A stretch of DNA of 24,941 nucleotides from DASWIG01 sp965371445 (GCA_965371445.1 CBDUYN010000153.1:1-24941); one strand, 5' to 3'; positions 1 through 9,900 are shown, numbered from the stretch's first letter. Translations and numbers: made by a program. The notes: a model not told the origin generated them from the sequence alone.

Positions 1-1502
1 CGGGGGAGAGAAGCGTCGTCTTCATGTTCTCGGGTCAGGGTGCCCAGCACGTCGGTATGGGCCGGGGGCTCTACGACGGTGCCGCCCCCCCTCATTGCTC
101 CCCAGGCGGCGGTGGGGAGCCGGTCTTCCGGGCACAGCTCGACCGCTGCGCGGAGGTCCTTCGACCCCACCTGGGTTTCGACCTGCGCCGCGTGCTCTAC
201 CCGCCGCCGGGCGAGGAGGAAGCGGCGCGCGAGCGACTCACCCAGACCGCGGTAGCCCAACCGGCCCTCTTCGCTGTCGAATACGCCCTGGCGCAGCAGT
301 GGAGAGCCTGGGGGATCGAGCCCGAGGCGATGATCGGGCATTCGATCGGCGAGTATGTGGCGGCCGCGCTGGCCGGAGTCTTCGCGCTGGAGGACGCCCT
401 CGCCCTGGTAGCGGCCCGCGGCCGGCTGATGCAGGAAATGCCGCCCGGCGCAATGCTCTCCGTGCCCCTGCCGGAGGAGGAGCTGCATTCTCTGCTGGAC
501 GGGAAGCTCGACCTCGCGGCAGTCAACGCGCCGGCAGCCTCGGTCGTCGCGGGCCCCGCCGAGGCAGTGGAGGCCTTCGCCGGACGCCTTGCGGAGAGCG
601 GCGTGAAAAGCCGGCGTCTCTACACCTCGCACGCCTTCCACTCGGCGATGATGGAACCGGTTCTGGAACGCTTCACGGCCGAGGTGGCAGGCTGCGAGCG
701 CAAGCCGCCTCGGATTCCCTTCCTCTCCAACACGACCGGTACCTGGATCACCGCCGAAGAAGCCACAGCGCCAGGCTATTGGGCGCGGCACCTGCGCGGC
801 ACGGTCCGCTTCGCTGCCGGCCTCGCCGAGCTCGCCCGCGAGCCCCAGCGTCTGTTCCTCGAGGTCGGGCCGGGACAGACCCTCGCCACTCTGGCCCGGC
901 AGTCGTTGTCCCGGCCGTCGCCAGAGAGGCACGAGCCAGGTGTCGTCGCCTCGATGCGCCACCCGCGCGACGCGAAAACGGCCGATCAAGCGGCGCTGCT
1001 CGACGCCCTTGGCCGCCTGTGGCTCGCCGGCCGGCGGCTCGACACCCAGCTCCTTTTCGCCGACCAGCGCCGCCACCGACTGCCGCTCCCCGGCTACGCC
1101 TTCGAGCGTCACCGTTACTGGATCGAGCGCGGCGGGCCGGCCGCCGCCACGTCCGGCGGGGAGACGGCCGGTGAGCTCCACGCCCGGCCCGAGATGGCGA
1201 TGGGCTACGTCGCGCCCCGCAACGAGCTCGAGCAACAGATCGCCGGGATCTGGCAGGAGCTGCTCGGCGTGGAGGCGATTGGCGTCCACGACAGCTTCTT
1301 CGACCTGGGTGGCCACTCCTTGCTCGCCACCCAGGTGTTGTCACGGCTGCGCGTCGAGCTGGATCTCCAGGTGCCTCTGGAAGACCTGTTCGAGACGCCG
1401 ACCGTGGCCCAGCTGGCCGAGCACGTCGAGACGCTGCGCTGGGCCACCCGGCGCGGGGCGGAAGAGGAAGCCCCTGAGAGCTGGGAGCTGGAAGAGATCT
1501 GA
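1..1502 (+). CDS. Type I polyketide synthase, C-terminal part (AT-ACP), 5' partial
   Basis: This is the 3' end of a modular PKS gene. The reading frame is already open at the window edge (first full codon at base 3), so the ATG at 24 is an internal methionine inside the start of the acyltransferase. 499 residues are visible. An AT domain (residues about 5-330) is followed by the conserved post-AT linker (YAFERHRYW near residue 365) and an ACP (about 400-470) whose Ser439 carries the phosphopantetheine arm. The AT loads an extender unit from CoA onto the ACP. There is no room between AT and ACP for KR, DH or ER, so this module should leave a beta-keto group. The KS must lie upstream of the window. 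The protein ends in a short acidic tail (ESWELEEI), a likely docking motif for the NRPS encoded two genes downstream. Odd: a Pro/Gly-rich insertion near the AT N-terminus. PKS assignment is firm; the upstream architecture is unknown. Confidence 0.95.
   Translation, partial: GERSVVFMFSGQGAQHVGMGRGLYDGAAPPHCSPGGGGEPVFRAQLDRCAEVLRPHLGFDLRRVLYPPPGEEEAARERLTQTAVAQPALFAVEYALAQQWRAWGIEPEAMIGHSIGEYVAAALAGVFALEDALALVAARGRLMQEMPPGAMLSVPLPEEELHSLLDGKLDLAAVNAPAASVVAGPAEAVEAFAGRLAESGVKSRRLYTSHAFHSAMMEPVLERFTAEVAGCERKPPRIPFLSNTTGTWITAEEATAPGYWARHLRGTVRFAAGLAELAREPQRLFLEVGPGQTLATLARQSLSRPSPERHEPGVVASMRHPRDAKTADQAALLDALGRLWLAGRRLDTQLLFADQRRHRLPLPGYAFERHRYWIERGGPAAATSGGETAGELHARPEMAMGYVAPRNELEQQIAGIWQELLGVEAIGVHDSFFDLGGHSLLATQVLSRLRVELDLQVPLEDLFETPTVAQLAEHVETLRWATRRGAEEEAPESWELEEI
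15..1130 (+). other. Acyltransferase (AT) domain, malonyl-CoA type, with post-AT linker
   Basis: The N-terminal GQGAQ motif starts the domain. The nucleophile motif GHSIG has its serine codon at 342-344. The specificity motif HAFH lies at 630-641, and its His is the catalytic partner. In the AT family, GHSIG combined with HAFH is typical of malonyl-CoA selection, while methylmalonyl types usually carry YASH. The conserved YAFERHRYW linker (from base 1095) closes the region. Malonyl specificity is inferred from motifs only. Confidence 0.88.
78..116 (+). repeat. Pro/Gly-rich in-frame insertion near the AT N-terminus
   Basis: Between MGRGLYD and EPVFRAQLDRCAE, which are nearly adjacent in ordinary AT domains, lie 13 codons reading GAAPPHCSPGGGG. 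The DNA contains gccgcc (81-86) and its complement ggcggc (105-110), so it can fold into a small hairpin, and ggtg occurs at both ends (78-81 and 111-114). It may be a short insertion element remnant or a slippage product in a surface loop. The catalytic motifs downstream are intact. Confidence 0.5.
1200..1430 (+). other. Acyl carrier protein (ACP) domain of the PKS
   Basis: About 70 residues with the carrier motif DSFFDLGGHSLL; the serine codon at 1317-1319 is the phosphopantetheine site. The LGGHSL form is the one shared by peptidyl carrier proteins and by PKS ACPs found in hybrid PKS/NRPS systems. After the helical fold the chain continues for about 20 residues, rich in Glu, to the stop at 1500-1502. 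Confidence 0.93.
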
Positions 1503-1552
1503 ACCCAAAGCGGGTCGGCATGAGACCGGACCATGACATGGAGATTCCACAG
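1503..1552 (+). promoter_or_regulatory. 50-bp intergenic gap with ribosome binding site for the outer-membrane protein gene
   Basis: The gap holds no terminator-like hairpin and no convincing promoter, which fits co-transcription. In-frame ATGs occur at 1520, 1538 and 1553. GGAG at 1540-1543 lies nine bases before the ATG at 1553. That start gives a protein beginning directly with a Lys-Lys/hydrophobic signal peptide, so 1553 is preferred over the upstream ATGs. Confidence 0.6.
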
Positions 1553-3736
1553 ATGAAGAAAAACGTCGCCATCCCCCTCTTCGTCCTCGTCGGACATCTC
1601 TTCGGCATTCAGGTAGCCTGGTCGTCGGACGTGATCGAGGTGGCTATCTTCACCACCCCACCGAAAATCGACGGACGCCTGGACGAGCCGGTCTGGGAGG
1701 AGGCGGCGCGGCTCGAGGACTTCGTCCAGGTCGAGCCCGATCCGGGGGCGCCGGCCACCGAGAGGACGCAGCTTCTCATCGGCTACGACGAGCAGAAGCT
1801 CTACGTCGGGGTGCGGTGCTACGAGTCGGATCCGGAAAAGATCAACTCGGTGATGCTGTCCCGGGACACCGGGTTGCAGAACGAGGACGCGATCCAACTC
1901 GTCTTTGACACCTTCCTGGACGGGAGGACCGCCTTCTACTTCGCGGTCAATCCGGTCGGAGCGCAGATCGACGCGCTGATCCGGGGAGACGGCGACGACG
2001 TCAGCACCAGCTGGGACGGTGTGTGGTTCTCCGCCACGTCGCGCGACGAGTCGGGGTGGACGGCGGAGATCGCGATCCCCTTCAAGACCCTGCGTTTTCC
2101 CCAGAACGACGTCCAGACCTGGGGTTTCAACGTCATGCGTTCGATCATCCACAAGCGCGAGTACGTCGTCTGGAAAGCGGCCGGTGTGCCCAATCCGTCG
2201 CTGGCGATCCTGAAGGTCTCGGCGGCCGGCCGGCTCACCGGTTTGCGCAACCTCAAACCGGGGCGGGGGCTGGAGGTCAAGCCCTACGTGCTGGCCAGCG
2301 CCGAGGAGAACGACACGCGCGAGGACGACGAGAGCTTCGAGGTGGGCATCGACGTGCGCAAGAGCTTGACCTCCGATCTGACCCTCGACCTCACCTACAA
2401 CCTCGACTTCGCCGAGGCGGAGGCCGACAACCAGCAGGTCAACCTGACCCGCTTCAAGCTGTTCTTTCCGGAGAAACGCGATTTCTTCCTGGAGAACGCG
2501 AGCCTTTTCTACTTCGGAGACCGCCAGGACGACCTGAGGTCGCCGCAGATGTCGTTTTTCTTCAGCCGCCAGATCGGCCTGACCGAGGACCGGTTGCACA
2601 CCATCCCGGTGCTCGGCGGCGCCAAGCTCTCGGGCCGGCTCGGCGGCATGAACGTCGGTTTCCTGAACCTCACGGCCGACGAGCTCACCTATCGCGACCG
2701 GGACGGCGAGGAGCGCTTCGAGCCGCAGACCAACTACACGGTCGTGCGCCTCAAGAAAGACGTCTTGAAGAGATCGTCCGTCGGCCTCATGTGGCTCAAC
2801 AAGGAGGCCAGGGGCGGCGCCGACAACAGTGGCGCGGGGATCGACTGGGACTTCGGGTTGGGCAAGCACCTGAGGAGCGGTGGTTTCGTGGCCAGGACGT
2901 CGACGCCGGGCACGGAGGGCGACGACTGGGCGGGCATCGCCGACGTGGTCTGGGAGAGCGAACGGTTCTTTGGCAAGGCCTCCTACTCCGACATCGGCGA
3001 CGACTTCAATCCCGAGATGGGCTTTTTCACACGCCTCGGAGTCCGTGAGCTGCGCGGTTACGTCGGACCTGTCTTCCGGCCCAAGCTCGGGAGCTTGCGC
3101 GGCATCTGGGTCTCGGACGAGTACGTCCGCGTCACCGACCAGGACGGCAACCTGGAAACGGAGCACAACCGGCTCTACGTCGACGTCGTGTGGAACAACT
3201 GGGTCGCGGTCTCGCTCAAGGTCTTCGACGAGACCGAGGTCTTGGTGCAACCGTTCGAGATCCATCCGGGGGTCGTCCTCGCGCCGGGCAGGTATGGTTT
3301 CAAGAGTTACTTCGTCGGCTTCCAGACGGTGCCGGGAAAGCCCGTCTTCTTCTTCGGCAGGATCCAAACCGGGGACTTCTACGACGGCACCGCCACGACC
3401 TTGGTCGCAGGGTGGAGGCTGCGTCCCTCCCGCGGGCTCTTTTCCCGCATCTTCTACGAGCACAACGACGTCGAGCTGCCCGCCGGGGACTTTTCCGTCG
3501 ACCTGCTGTCGGTCAACGTCACCTACTCCGTGTCGCCGCGGCTGTCCGGCCGGGCGCTCGTCGAATGGCAAAGCGACGACAACCTGAGCGCCAACGTGGC
3601 GGTCAAGTGGACCTACCGGCCGGGCGCCGCTTTCTACCTGGTCTACAACGAGCTCCACGACCTGTTCGGCCGTCCCGGCTCCGTCGCGGATCCCGTCGAC
3701 CGTTCGCTCGCCGTGAAGACGACGTTCTTCTTCTGA
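1553..3736 (+). CDS. CBM9-like/DUF5916 family outer-membrane protein, secreted
   Basis: A 727-residue protein from the preferred ATG at 1553 (an upstream ATG at 1520 would add 11 residues before the signal peptide). It starts with MKKN and a hydrophobic stretch typical of a Sec signal peptide, with likely cleavage near the WSS segment. The next roughly 200 residues carry the KIDGRLDEPVWEEA signature and beta-rich pattern of the family-9 carbohydrate-binding-like domain that precedes DUF5916. The rest is rich in alternating hydrophobic/polar and aromatic strands. It ends in Phe-Phe-Phe, consistent with a C-terminal beta-signal read by the BAM complex, so the mature protein probably sits in the outer membrane as a beta-barrel. 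The biochemical role of the family is not established. It lies 50 bp after the PKS gene and 24 bp before the NRPS gene, so it is almost certainly in their operon. Export, surface attachment or protection are guesses. A TonB-dependent receptor is less likely, as no plug domain or TonB box is seen. Confidence 0.85.
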   Translation: MKKNVAIPLFVLVGHLFGIQVAWSSDVIEVAIFTTPPKIDGRLDEPVWEEAARLEDFVQVEPDPGAPATERTQLLIGYDEQKLYVGVRCYESDPEKINSVMLSRDTGLQNEDAIQLVFDTFLDGRTAFYFAVNPVGAQIDALIRGDGDDVSTSWDGVWFSATSRDESGWTAEIAIPFKTLRFPQNDVQTWGFNVMRSIIHKREYVVWKAAGVPNPSLAILKVSAAGRLTGLRNLKPGRGLEVKPYVLASAEENDTREDDESFEVGIDVRKSLTSDLTLDLTYNLDFAEAEADNQQVNLTRFKLFFPEKRDFFLENASLFYFGDRQDDLRSPQMSFFFSRQIGLTEDRLHTIPVLGGAKLSGRLGGMNVGFLNLTADELTYRDRDGEERFEPQTNYTVVRLKKDVLKRSSVGLMWLNKEARGGADNSGAGIDWDFGLGKHLRSGGFVARTSTPGTEGDDWAGIADVVWESERFFGKASYSDIGDDFNPEMGFFTRLGVRELRGYVGPVFRPKLGSLRGIWVSDEYVRVTDQDGNLETEHNRLYVDVVWNNWVAVSLKVFDETEVLVQPFEIHPGVVLAPGRYGFKSYFVGFQTVPGKPVFFFGRIQTGDFYDGTATTLVAGWRLRPSRGLFSRIFYEHNDVELPAGDFSVDLLSVNVTYSVSPRLSGRALVEWQSDDNLSANVAVKWTYRPGAAFYLVYNELHDLFGRPGSVADPVDRSLAVKTTFFF

Positions 3737-3748
3737 TCCATCACCCCC

Positions 3749-3760
3749 GGGAGGACGGTC
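3749..3760 (+). promoter_or_regulatory. Ribosome binding site of the NRPS gene
   Basis: A strong Shine-Dalgarno sequence, GGGAGG at 3749-3754, sits six bases before the ATG at 3761. It fixes the NRPS start, and the start is independently supported because translation begins exactly at the first residue of a TubC-type docking domain. The 24-bp gap after the preceding stop (3734-3736) contains nothing else. Confidence 0.8.
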
Positions 3761-3925
3761 ATGAACGTGTTGGAGCTTCTCCACGGCCTGCGCGAGAAGG
3801 ACGTCCGGATTTGGGCGGAGGGCGGGCGGCTCCGGTTGAAGGCTGCACCGGGCGTTATGACGGCGGCGCTGCGCGACGAGCTGCGCCGCAACAAGGACAA
3901 GCTCCTCGAGCTGCTGAGCGCCGGC
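3761..3925 (+). other. TubC-type N-terminal docking domain
   Basis: The first roughly 52 residues match the TubC_N pattern: a leading helix (NVLELLHGLREKDV), a beta-hairpin (RIWAEGGRLRLKAAPGVM) and closing helices rich in Arg/Lys (LRDELRRNKDKLLELL). In tubulysin and related assembly lines this domain receives the acidic C-terminal tail of the partner synthase. Here the natural partner is the PKS ending at 1502, whose last residues are strongly acidic. The domain shows that this NRPS is not the initiating protein. Confidence 0.88.
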
Positions 3926-6900
3926 GCTGGCGGCAAGCCGCCCCTGCGGCGCATCAGCCGCCGCGGCGAGCTGCCCCTGTCGTTCTCCCAGCAGCGGCTG
4001 TGGTTCCTGGAGCAGTTCGAGTCGGGGACCCCGGCTTTTAACCTGCCGGAAGCGGTGCTCGTCGAAGGGCCCCTCGACGTCGGGCTCCTGCGCCGTGGCC
4101 TGGCGGAGGTGATCCACCGTCACGAGGCTCTGCGGACGTCCTTCGAGGTGGTGGAGGGACGCCCGCGGCAGGTGATCGCCGGGAGCCTGCCGCTGCCGCT
4201 GGTGGTGGCGGACCTGCGCGCCTTGCCGGCGGCGCGGCGCCAGGGCCACGCCCTGGCCGGGGCCTCCCGCGAGTCCGGCCGGGCGTTCGACCTCGTCCAC
4301 GGACCCCTGCTGGCCGCCGTGCTCTTTGACCTGGGAGACGGTCCGGGCGGCGTCCGGGAGCACCTCTTCCTGCTGAACGTCCACCACATCGTCTTCGACC
4401 GCTGGTCCATGGGAGTCTTCCTGAGCGAGCTGCAGGCGCTGTACACGGCGGGCGTCGCCGGCGAGACGATCTCGCTGGGCGCCCCGGCCTTCCATTACGT
4501 CGACTTCGCCGCCTGGCAGACGGGCTGGCTCCGGGGCGACGCCCTGGAGTCGCTGGCCGGCTACTGGCGGCGGCAGCTGGAGGGGGCGCCCCCCGTGCTG
4601 CGGCTCCCCACCGACCGGCCGCGGCCGGCGGTGCGCAGCGAGCGCGGCGCCCAGCTGCCGGTGCGCTTCCCGGCCGCCCTTAGCGCGACCCTGAAGGCGT
4701 TTGGCACCGGCGCCGGGCTGACGCCCTACATCGTCCTGACGGCGGCGGCGAAGGCGTTGCTCTACCGCTACACGGGCCAGACCGACCTCTCGATGGGGAC
4801 CTTCATCGCCAACCGCAACGAGGCCGAGCTCGAGGGTTTGATCGGCTTTTTCGTCAACACCCTGGTGCTACGCACCGACGTGGCGGGCGATCCGGCGTTC
4901 GGCGAGCTCACCGAGCGCGTGCGGCGGGTGGCCCTGGGGGCCTACGCCCACCAGGACCTGCCCTTCGAGAAGCTCCTCGAGGCGCTCCGGGTGGAGCGCG
5001 AGATGAGCGCCTCGCCGCTCTTCCAGGTGATGTTGGTCTTTCAGAACACCCCGGCGCCCCCCCTGGAGCTGCCGGGGCTCGCCATCCGCCGCCTGGAGCT
5101 GGAGGGAACGACGTGGGCCAACTTCGACTGGACCCTGTGGCTGTGGGAGGAGGACGACGCCGTCGCCGGCTACGTCGACTACAAGGTCGACCTCTTCGAC
5201 GCCTCCACCATCCGGCGGATGCTCGGCCACCTGCGGAACCTGCTCGAGGAGGCCGTCACGCGGCCGGCGACGCCCCTCACCCAGCTGCCGCTGCTCGACG
5301 CGGGCGAGCGCCACCAGGTCCTGACGGCCTGGAACGACACCGCGGCCGTGCGGCCGCCGGGGCTCCGGGTCCACGAGCTCTTCGCGGCGCGGGCGGCGCG
5401 TGACGGTGACGCCGTCGCGGTGGTCTCCGGAGGGCGGCGGCTGAGCTACGCCGAGCTCAACGCCGGTGCCAACCGGCTGGCCCATCGCCTGCGGCGTCTG
5501 GGGGTGGGTCCGGAGGTGGTCGTCGCCATCTTCGCCGAGCGCTGCCCGGAGATGATCGCCGCGGCTCTGGCGGTGCTCAAGGCCGGCGGGGCCTACCTGC
5601 CGCTGGACGTCACCCACGCCCGCGACCGGCTGGCCTATCTCCTCGAGGTGGCGCGGGTACCGTTGCGCCGGAGGCGCACGCATCTACCGTTGCTGCTGAG
5701 CACCGAGGCCCTCGCCGCGGAGCTTCCCGACCTGGCCCCGGAAGTCCTCACGGTCGACGCCGTCCTGGCCGACGAGACGGAGCGCGACGACGACCCGGTG
5801 CCCCTTGGCGGCCCGGCGAGCCTCGCCTACGTCATCTACACCTCGGGCACCACCGGACGTCCCAAGGGGGTGATGGTCACCCACGGCGGCCTGGTCAACG
5901 CCTACCTGGCCTGGGAGGAGTCCTACGGCCTGGCCGCGCCCGCCCGGCACTTGCAGATGGCGAGCTTCTCCTTCGACGTCTTCGCCGGCGACCTGCTGCG
6001 GGCGTTGTGCTCCGGAGCGCGGCTGGTGATCTGTCCGCGGGAGACGATGCTGTCGCCGGGCGAGCTCTACGCCCTGATGCGCCGCGAGGCGGTCGACAGC
6101 GCCGAATTCGTGCCGGCGGTCGCCCGCCACCTGGCGCAGCACTTGGAGGAGAGCGCCCAGACACTCGAATTCATGCGGCTCCTGGTGGTCGGCTCGGACG
6201 TCTGGTACATGTGGGAGTACCGGCAGCTGCGGCGCCTCGCCGGCCCCGACACCCGGACGGTCAACTCCTACGGGCTCAGCGAGGTGACGATCGACTCGTC
6301 GTTTTTCGAGGGCGATCCCGCCGGGCTCTCCGACGACGCCCAGGTGCCGATCGGACGCCCCTTCCGGGGGACCCGCATCCTGCTGCTCGACACCCGTTTC
6401 GAGGCCGTCCCGGTCGGAGTGCCGGGCGAGCTCTTCCTCGGCGGCGCCGGGCTGGCCCGGGGCTACCTCGCCCAGCCGGCGCTGACCGCGTCGACTTTCG
6501 TCCCCGATCCCACCGACGTCGAGGCGGGGGCGCGGCTCTACCGCACCGGCGACCAGGCCCGCCACCTGGCGACCGGCGAGATCGAGCTCCTGGGACGCAT
6601 CGACTCGCAGGTCAAGATCCGGGGCTTCCGCATCGAGCCGGCGGAGGTCGAGGCGGTGCTCGGCGAGCACCCGGAGCTCGACGGGGCCGCGGTCGTGGCG
6701 CGCGACGACCTGCCCGGCGACGTCTGCCTGGTGGCCTACGTGGTCCGCCACGCCGGGACGGCGCCGGGGCGCGACACGCTGCGCCATTTCCTCAAGGAGA
6801 GGGTGCCTGACTACATGGTGCCGGCGCTTTTTGTCCCTCTCGACGCCCTGCCTTTGAGCTCCAGTGGCAAGGTCGACCGCCGGCGGCTGCCGGCGCCTGA

Positions 6901-9900
6901 GATCCACTCCGCGGCGGCGGTGCGGAGACCTCCCTCGACGCCCGTCGAGAAAGCGTTGGTGGAGATCTTCCAGGAGGTTACCGGCGCTCCCAGCGTCGGC
7001 GCCGACGACAGCTTCTTCGAGCTCGGGGGCCACTCGCTGTTGGCGACCCAGGTGGTCTCGCGGCTCCGCGGGACCTTCGGGATCGAGCTGCCCCTGCGCG
7101 TCCTCTTCGAGTCACCGGTCCTCGCCGAGCTGGCCCTGGCGGTCGAGGAGGCGACGGCGGAGACCGCGGCCCCGCGCATCCCGCGACGCCCGGCCGGCGC
7201 TGCGCCCGAGCTCTCCTTCGCGCAGCAGCGGCTGTGGCTCCTCGAGCAGCTGGAGCCCGGGACGGCGATCTACAACCTGCCCGCCGCCGTGAGCCTGGAA
7301 GGCCCCCTGGACGTCGCCGCCCTGGAGCGCGGCCTGGAGGGGATCGTGCGCCGCCACGAGAGCCTGCGCACCACGTTCGCAAGCCAGGGTGGACGGCCCC
7401 TCCAGGTCGTCGCCGCGCCGGCGGCGGTGGCCCTGCCCTGCCTCGACCTCCGCGGCCTGCCGGCGTCCCGGCGCCGTGCCGAGGGGAAGCGGCTGAGCGA
7501 CGAGGAGGCCCGGCGGCCGTTCGACCTGGTCCGCGGTCCGCTGCTCCGGGCCACCCTGCTCCAGCTCACGCAGGGGGAGCACACTCTGCTCGTGACCATG
7601 CACCACATCTGCTCCGACGCCTGGTCGATGGGCCTCTTCGTCCGCGAGCTCGTGGCTCTCTATAAGGCTCATGTCTCCGGTTCCAGGGCCCTCCTTCCAG
7701 AGCTTGGCATCCAGTACGCCGATTTCGCCCATTGGCAGCGGCAGGAGCTCCAGGGGGAGAGGCTGGAGAAGCTCCTTGCGTACTGGCGCCGGCAGCTCGA
7801 CGGCGCTCCGACCTCGCTGGAGCTGCCCACCGACCGGCGGCGGCCGCCGTTGCCGAGCTTTCTGGGAGGCACCCGCTTCTTCGTCTACCCGCGGCAGCTG
7901 GCCGACGGGGTCGAGGCCCTCGCCGTGCGCCATGGAAGCACCGCTTTCATGACGTTGCTCGCGGCCTTCATGCTCCTTCTCCACCGCTACACCGGGCAGC
8001 CAGACCTCCTGGTGGGCTCGCCGATCGCCAACCGCAACCGCTCCGAGATCGAGGGCCTGATCGGTTTCTTCGTCAATACCCTGGTGCTGCGCAGCGATCT
8101 CACGGCGGCGGGGGACCTCCCGTTCCCAGAGCTCCTGGCCCAGGTACGGGAGAGGGCGCTCGAGGCCTACGCCCACCAGGATCTGCCCTTCGAGAAGCTG
8201 GTCGAGGAGATCCGGCCGGAGCGCAGCCGCAACCGCACCCCGCTTTTCCAGGTGGCGTTTGCCCACGAAAATGCGCCTGTCGAGGTCCTGGAGGTCCGGG
8301 ACCTGGGACTCGCCGAGCTGACCTTGAGGCCCATCGAGACAGACAGCGGCTCGGCGAAGTTCGACCTGACGCTCCAGCTGCGCCAGGAGCCGCGGGGCCT
8401 GTGGGGCGCCCTCGAGTACGCCACCGACCTCTTCGACGAGACCACGATCGCCCGCCTGGAGCGCCACTACCTCGCGCTCTTGCAATCGATTCTGGCGCTG
8501 CCGGAGGGGAGGATCTCGGCTCTGGAGCTCTTGACGCCGGCCGAGCGCTGGCAGATCACCGGGGAGTGGAGCTCCACCTCCTGGCGACCCGGAGCGCTCG
8601 TGCTGCGCGCGGCGAGCGTTCATCAGCTCTTCGAGGATCAGGTGGACCGGGCGCCGGATGCCGTGGCGTTGAGCTTGAAGGACGAAGGCCGTCCCGCCGA
8701 GCGGCTGACCTATCGGGAGCTCGACGAACGGGCCAACCAGCTGGCACACCACCTGCGGCGGCTGGGGGTGGGTCCGGAGGTCCTGGTCGGCCTCTTTCTG
8801 GAGCGCTCGTTGGGGATGGTGGTGGCGATCCTCGCTGTCTTGAAAGCCGGCGGGGCCTACGTGCCGCTCAACCCGGTCCATCCTGGCGAGCGTCTCGGCT
8901 TTCTGCTCGAGGACACCGGCTTGCCGGTCCTTCTGACCCAGAAGAGCCTGCGGCAAAAGCTCCCGCCGAGCGCCGGGACGGCGCACGTCCTCTGCCTCGA
9001 CATCCCCCTCGATCCCTCCAGGGCGACGGCGGTCGCCCGCCCGGCCGTGGAAGTTGCCCCCGAGCATCCGGCCTACGTGATCTACACCTCGGGCTCGACG
9101 GGCAAACCCAAAGGGGTCATGGTGACCCACGGCAACGTGATTCGTCTCCTGGAGCAGACCGAGCCATGGTTTCACTTCGGCCCCTCCGACGTGTGGACGC
9201 TCTTTCACTCCTACGCCTTCGACTTCTCGGTCTGGGAGCTGTGGGGGGCCCTGGCCTGCGGCGGGCGGCTCGTGGTGGTGCCCCACCTGGTGAGCCGTTC
9301 GCCCGAAGCCTTCTACCGCCTCCTCGTCGAGGAGGAGGTGACGGTGCTCAACCAGACGCCGTCGGCCTTCCGTCAGCTGATTCCGGCGGCCGTCGCCGCG
9401 GACGAGCTGCACAAGCTACGGTGGGTGATCTTCGGCGGCGAGGCCCTCGAGCCGCAGAGCCTGGCGCCGTGGCTGGAGAAGTTCGGCGACCGGTGCCCGC
9501 GGCTGGTCAACATGTACGGCATCACCGAGACGACGGTCCACACCACCTACCGGCCGCTCGCCAAGGCGGACCTCGCGGGCCGGCCCGGCAGCGTCGTCGG
9601 GCGTCAGATCCCCGACCTCGGCCTCTACGTGCTCGACCGCCGGTTGCGGCCGGTGCCGGCCGGCGTGCCGGGCGAGATCTACGTGGCCGGGGAGGGCCTC
9701 GTCCGAGGGTACCTGAAGCGTCCCGCGCTGAGCGCCGAACGCTTCGTTCCCGATCCCTGGAGCGGCGGGGGAGGACGGCTCTACAAGACGGGTGACCTGG
9801 CACGGTGGCTGAGGTCCGGCGAGCTGGAGTACCTGGGCCGGATCGACCGTCAGGTCAAGATCCGTGGCTTCCGCATCGAGCTCGGCGAGATCGAGGCGGT

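Noticed and set aside
24..26. ATG at 24 as the start of the first gene.
   Set aside because: The frame is open upstream to the window edge and the codons before it (RSVVF) are part of the conserved start of an AT domain, so the gene begins outside the window.
1520..1552. Upstream ATGs at 1520 and 1538 as starts of the outer-membrane protein.
   Set aside because: They would place 5-11 residues including acidic ones ahead of the signal peptide, and the best Shine-Dalgarno spacing belongs to the ATG at 1553.
1205..4495. Very long antisense open frame (over 1000 codons), and similar long antisense frames across the NRPS.
   Set aside because: High-GC coding DNA gives long open frames on the opposite strand. 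The translations are low-complexity (rich in Arg, Gly, Gln, Asp) with no recognisable domain, while the + strand has continuous conserved motifs.
3971..5368. C1 as a starter (lipo-initiation) condensation domain.
   Set aside because: The TubC docking domain before it and the PKS gene upstream indicate that it receives a chain from another carrier protein, so a starter role is not needed.
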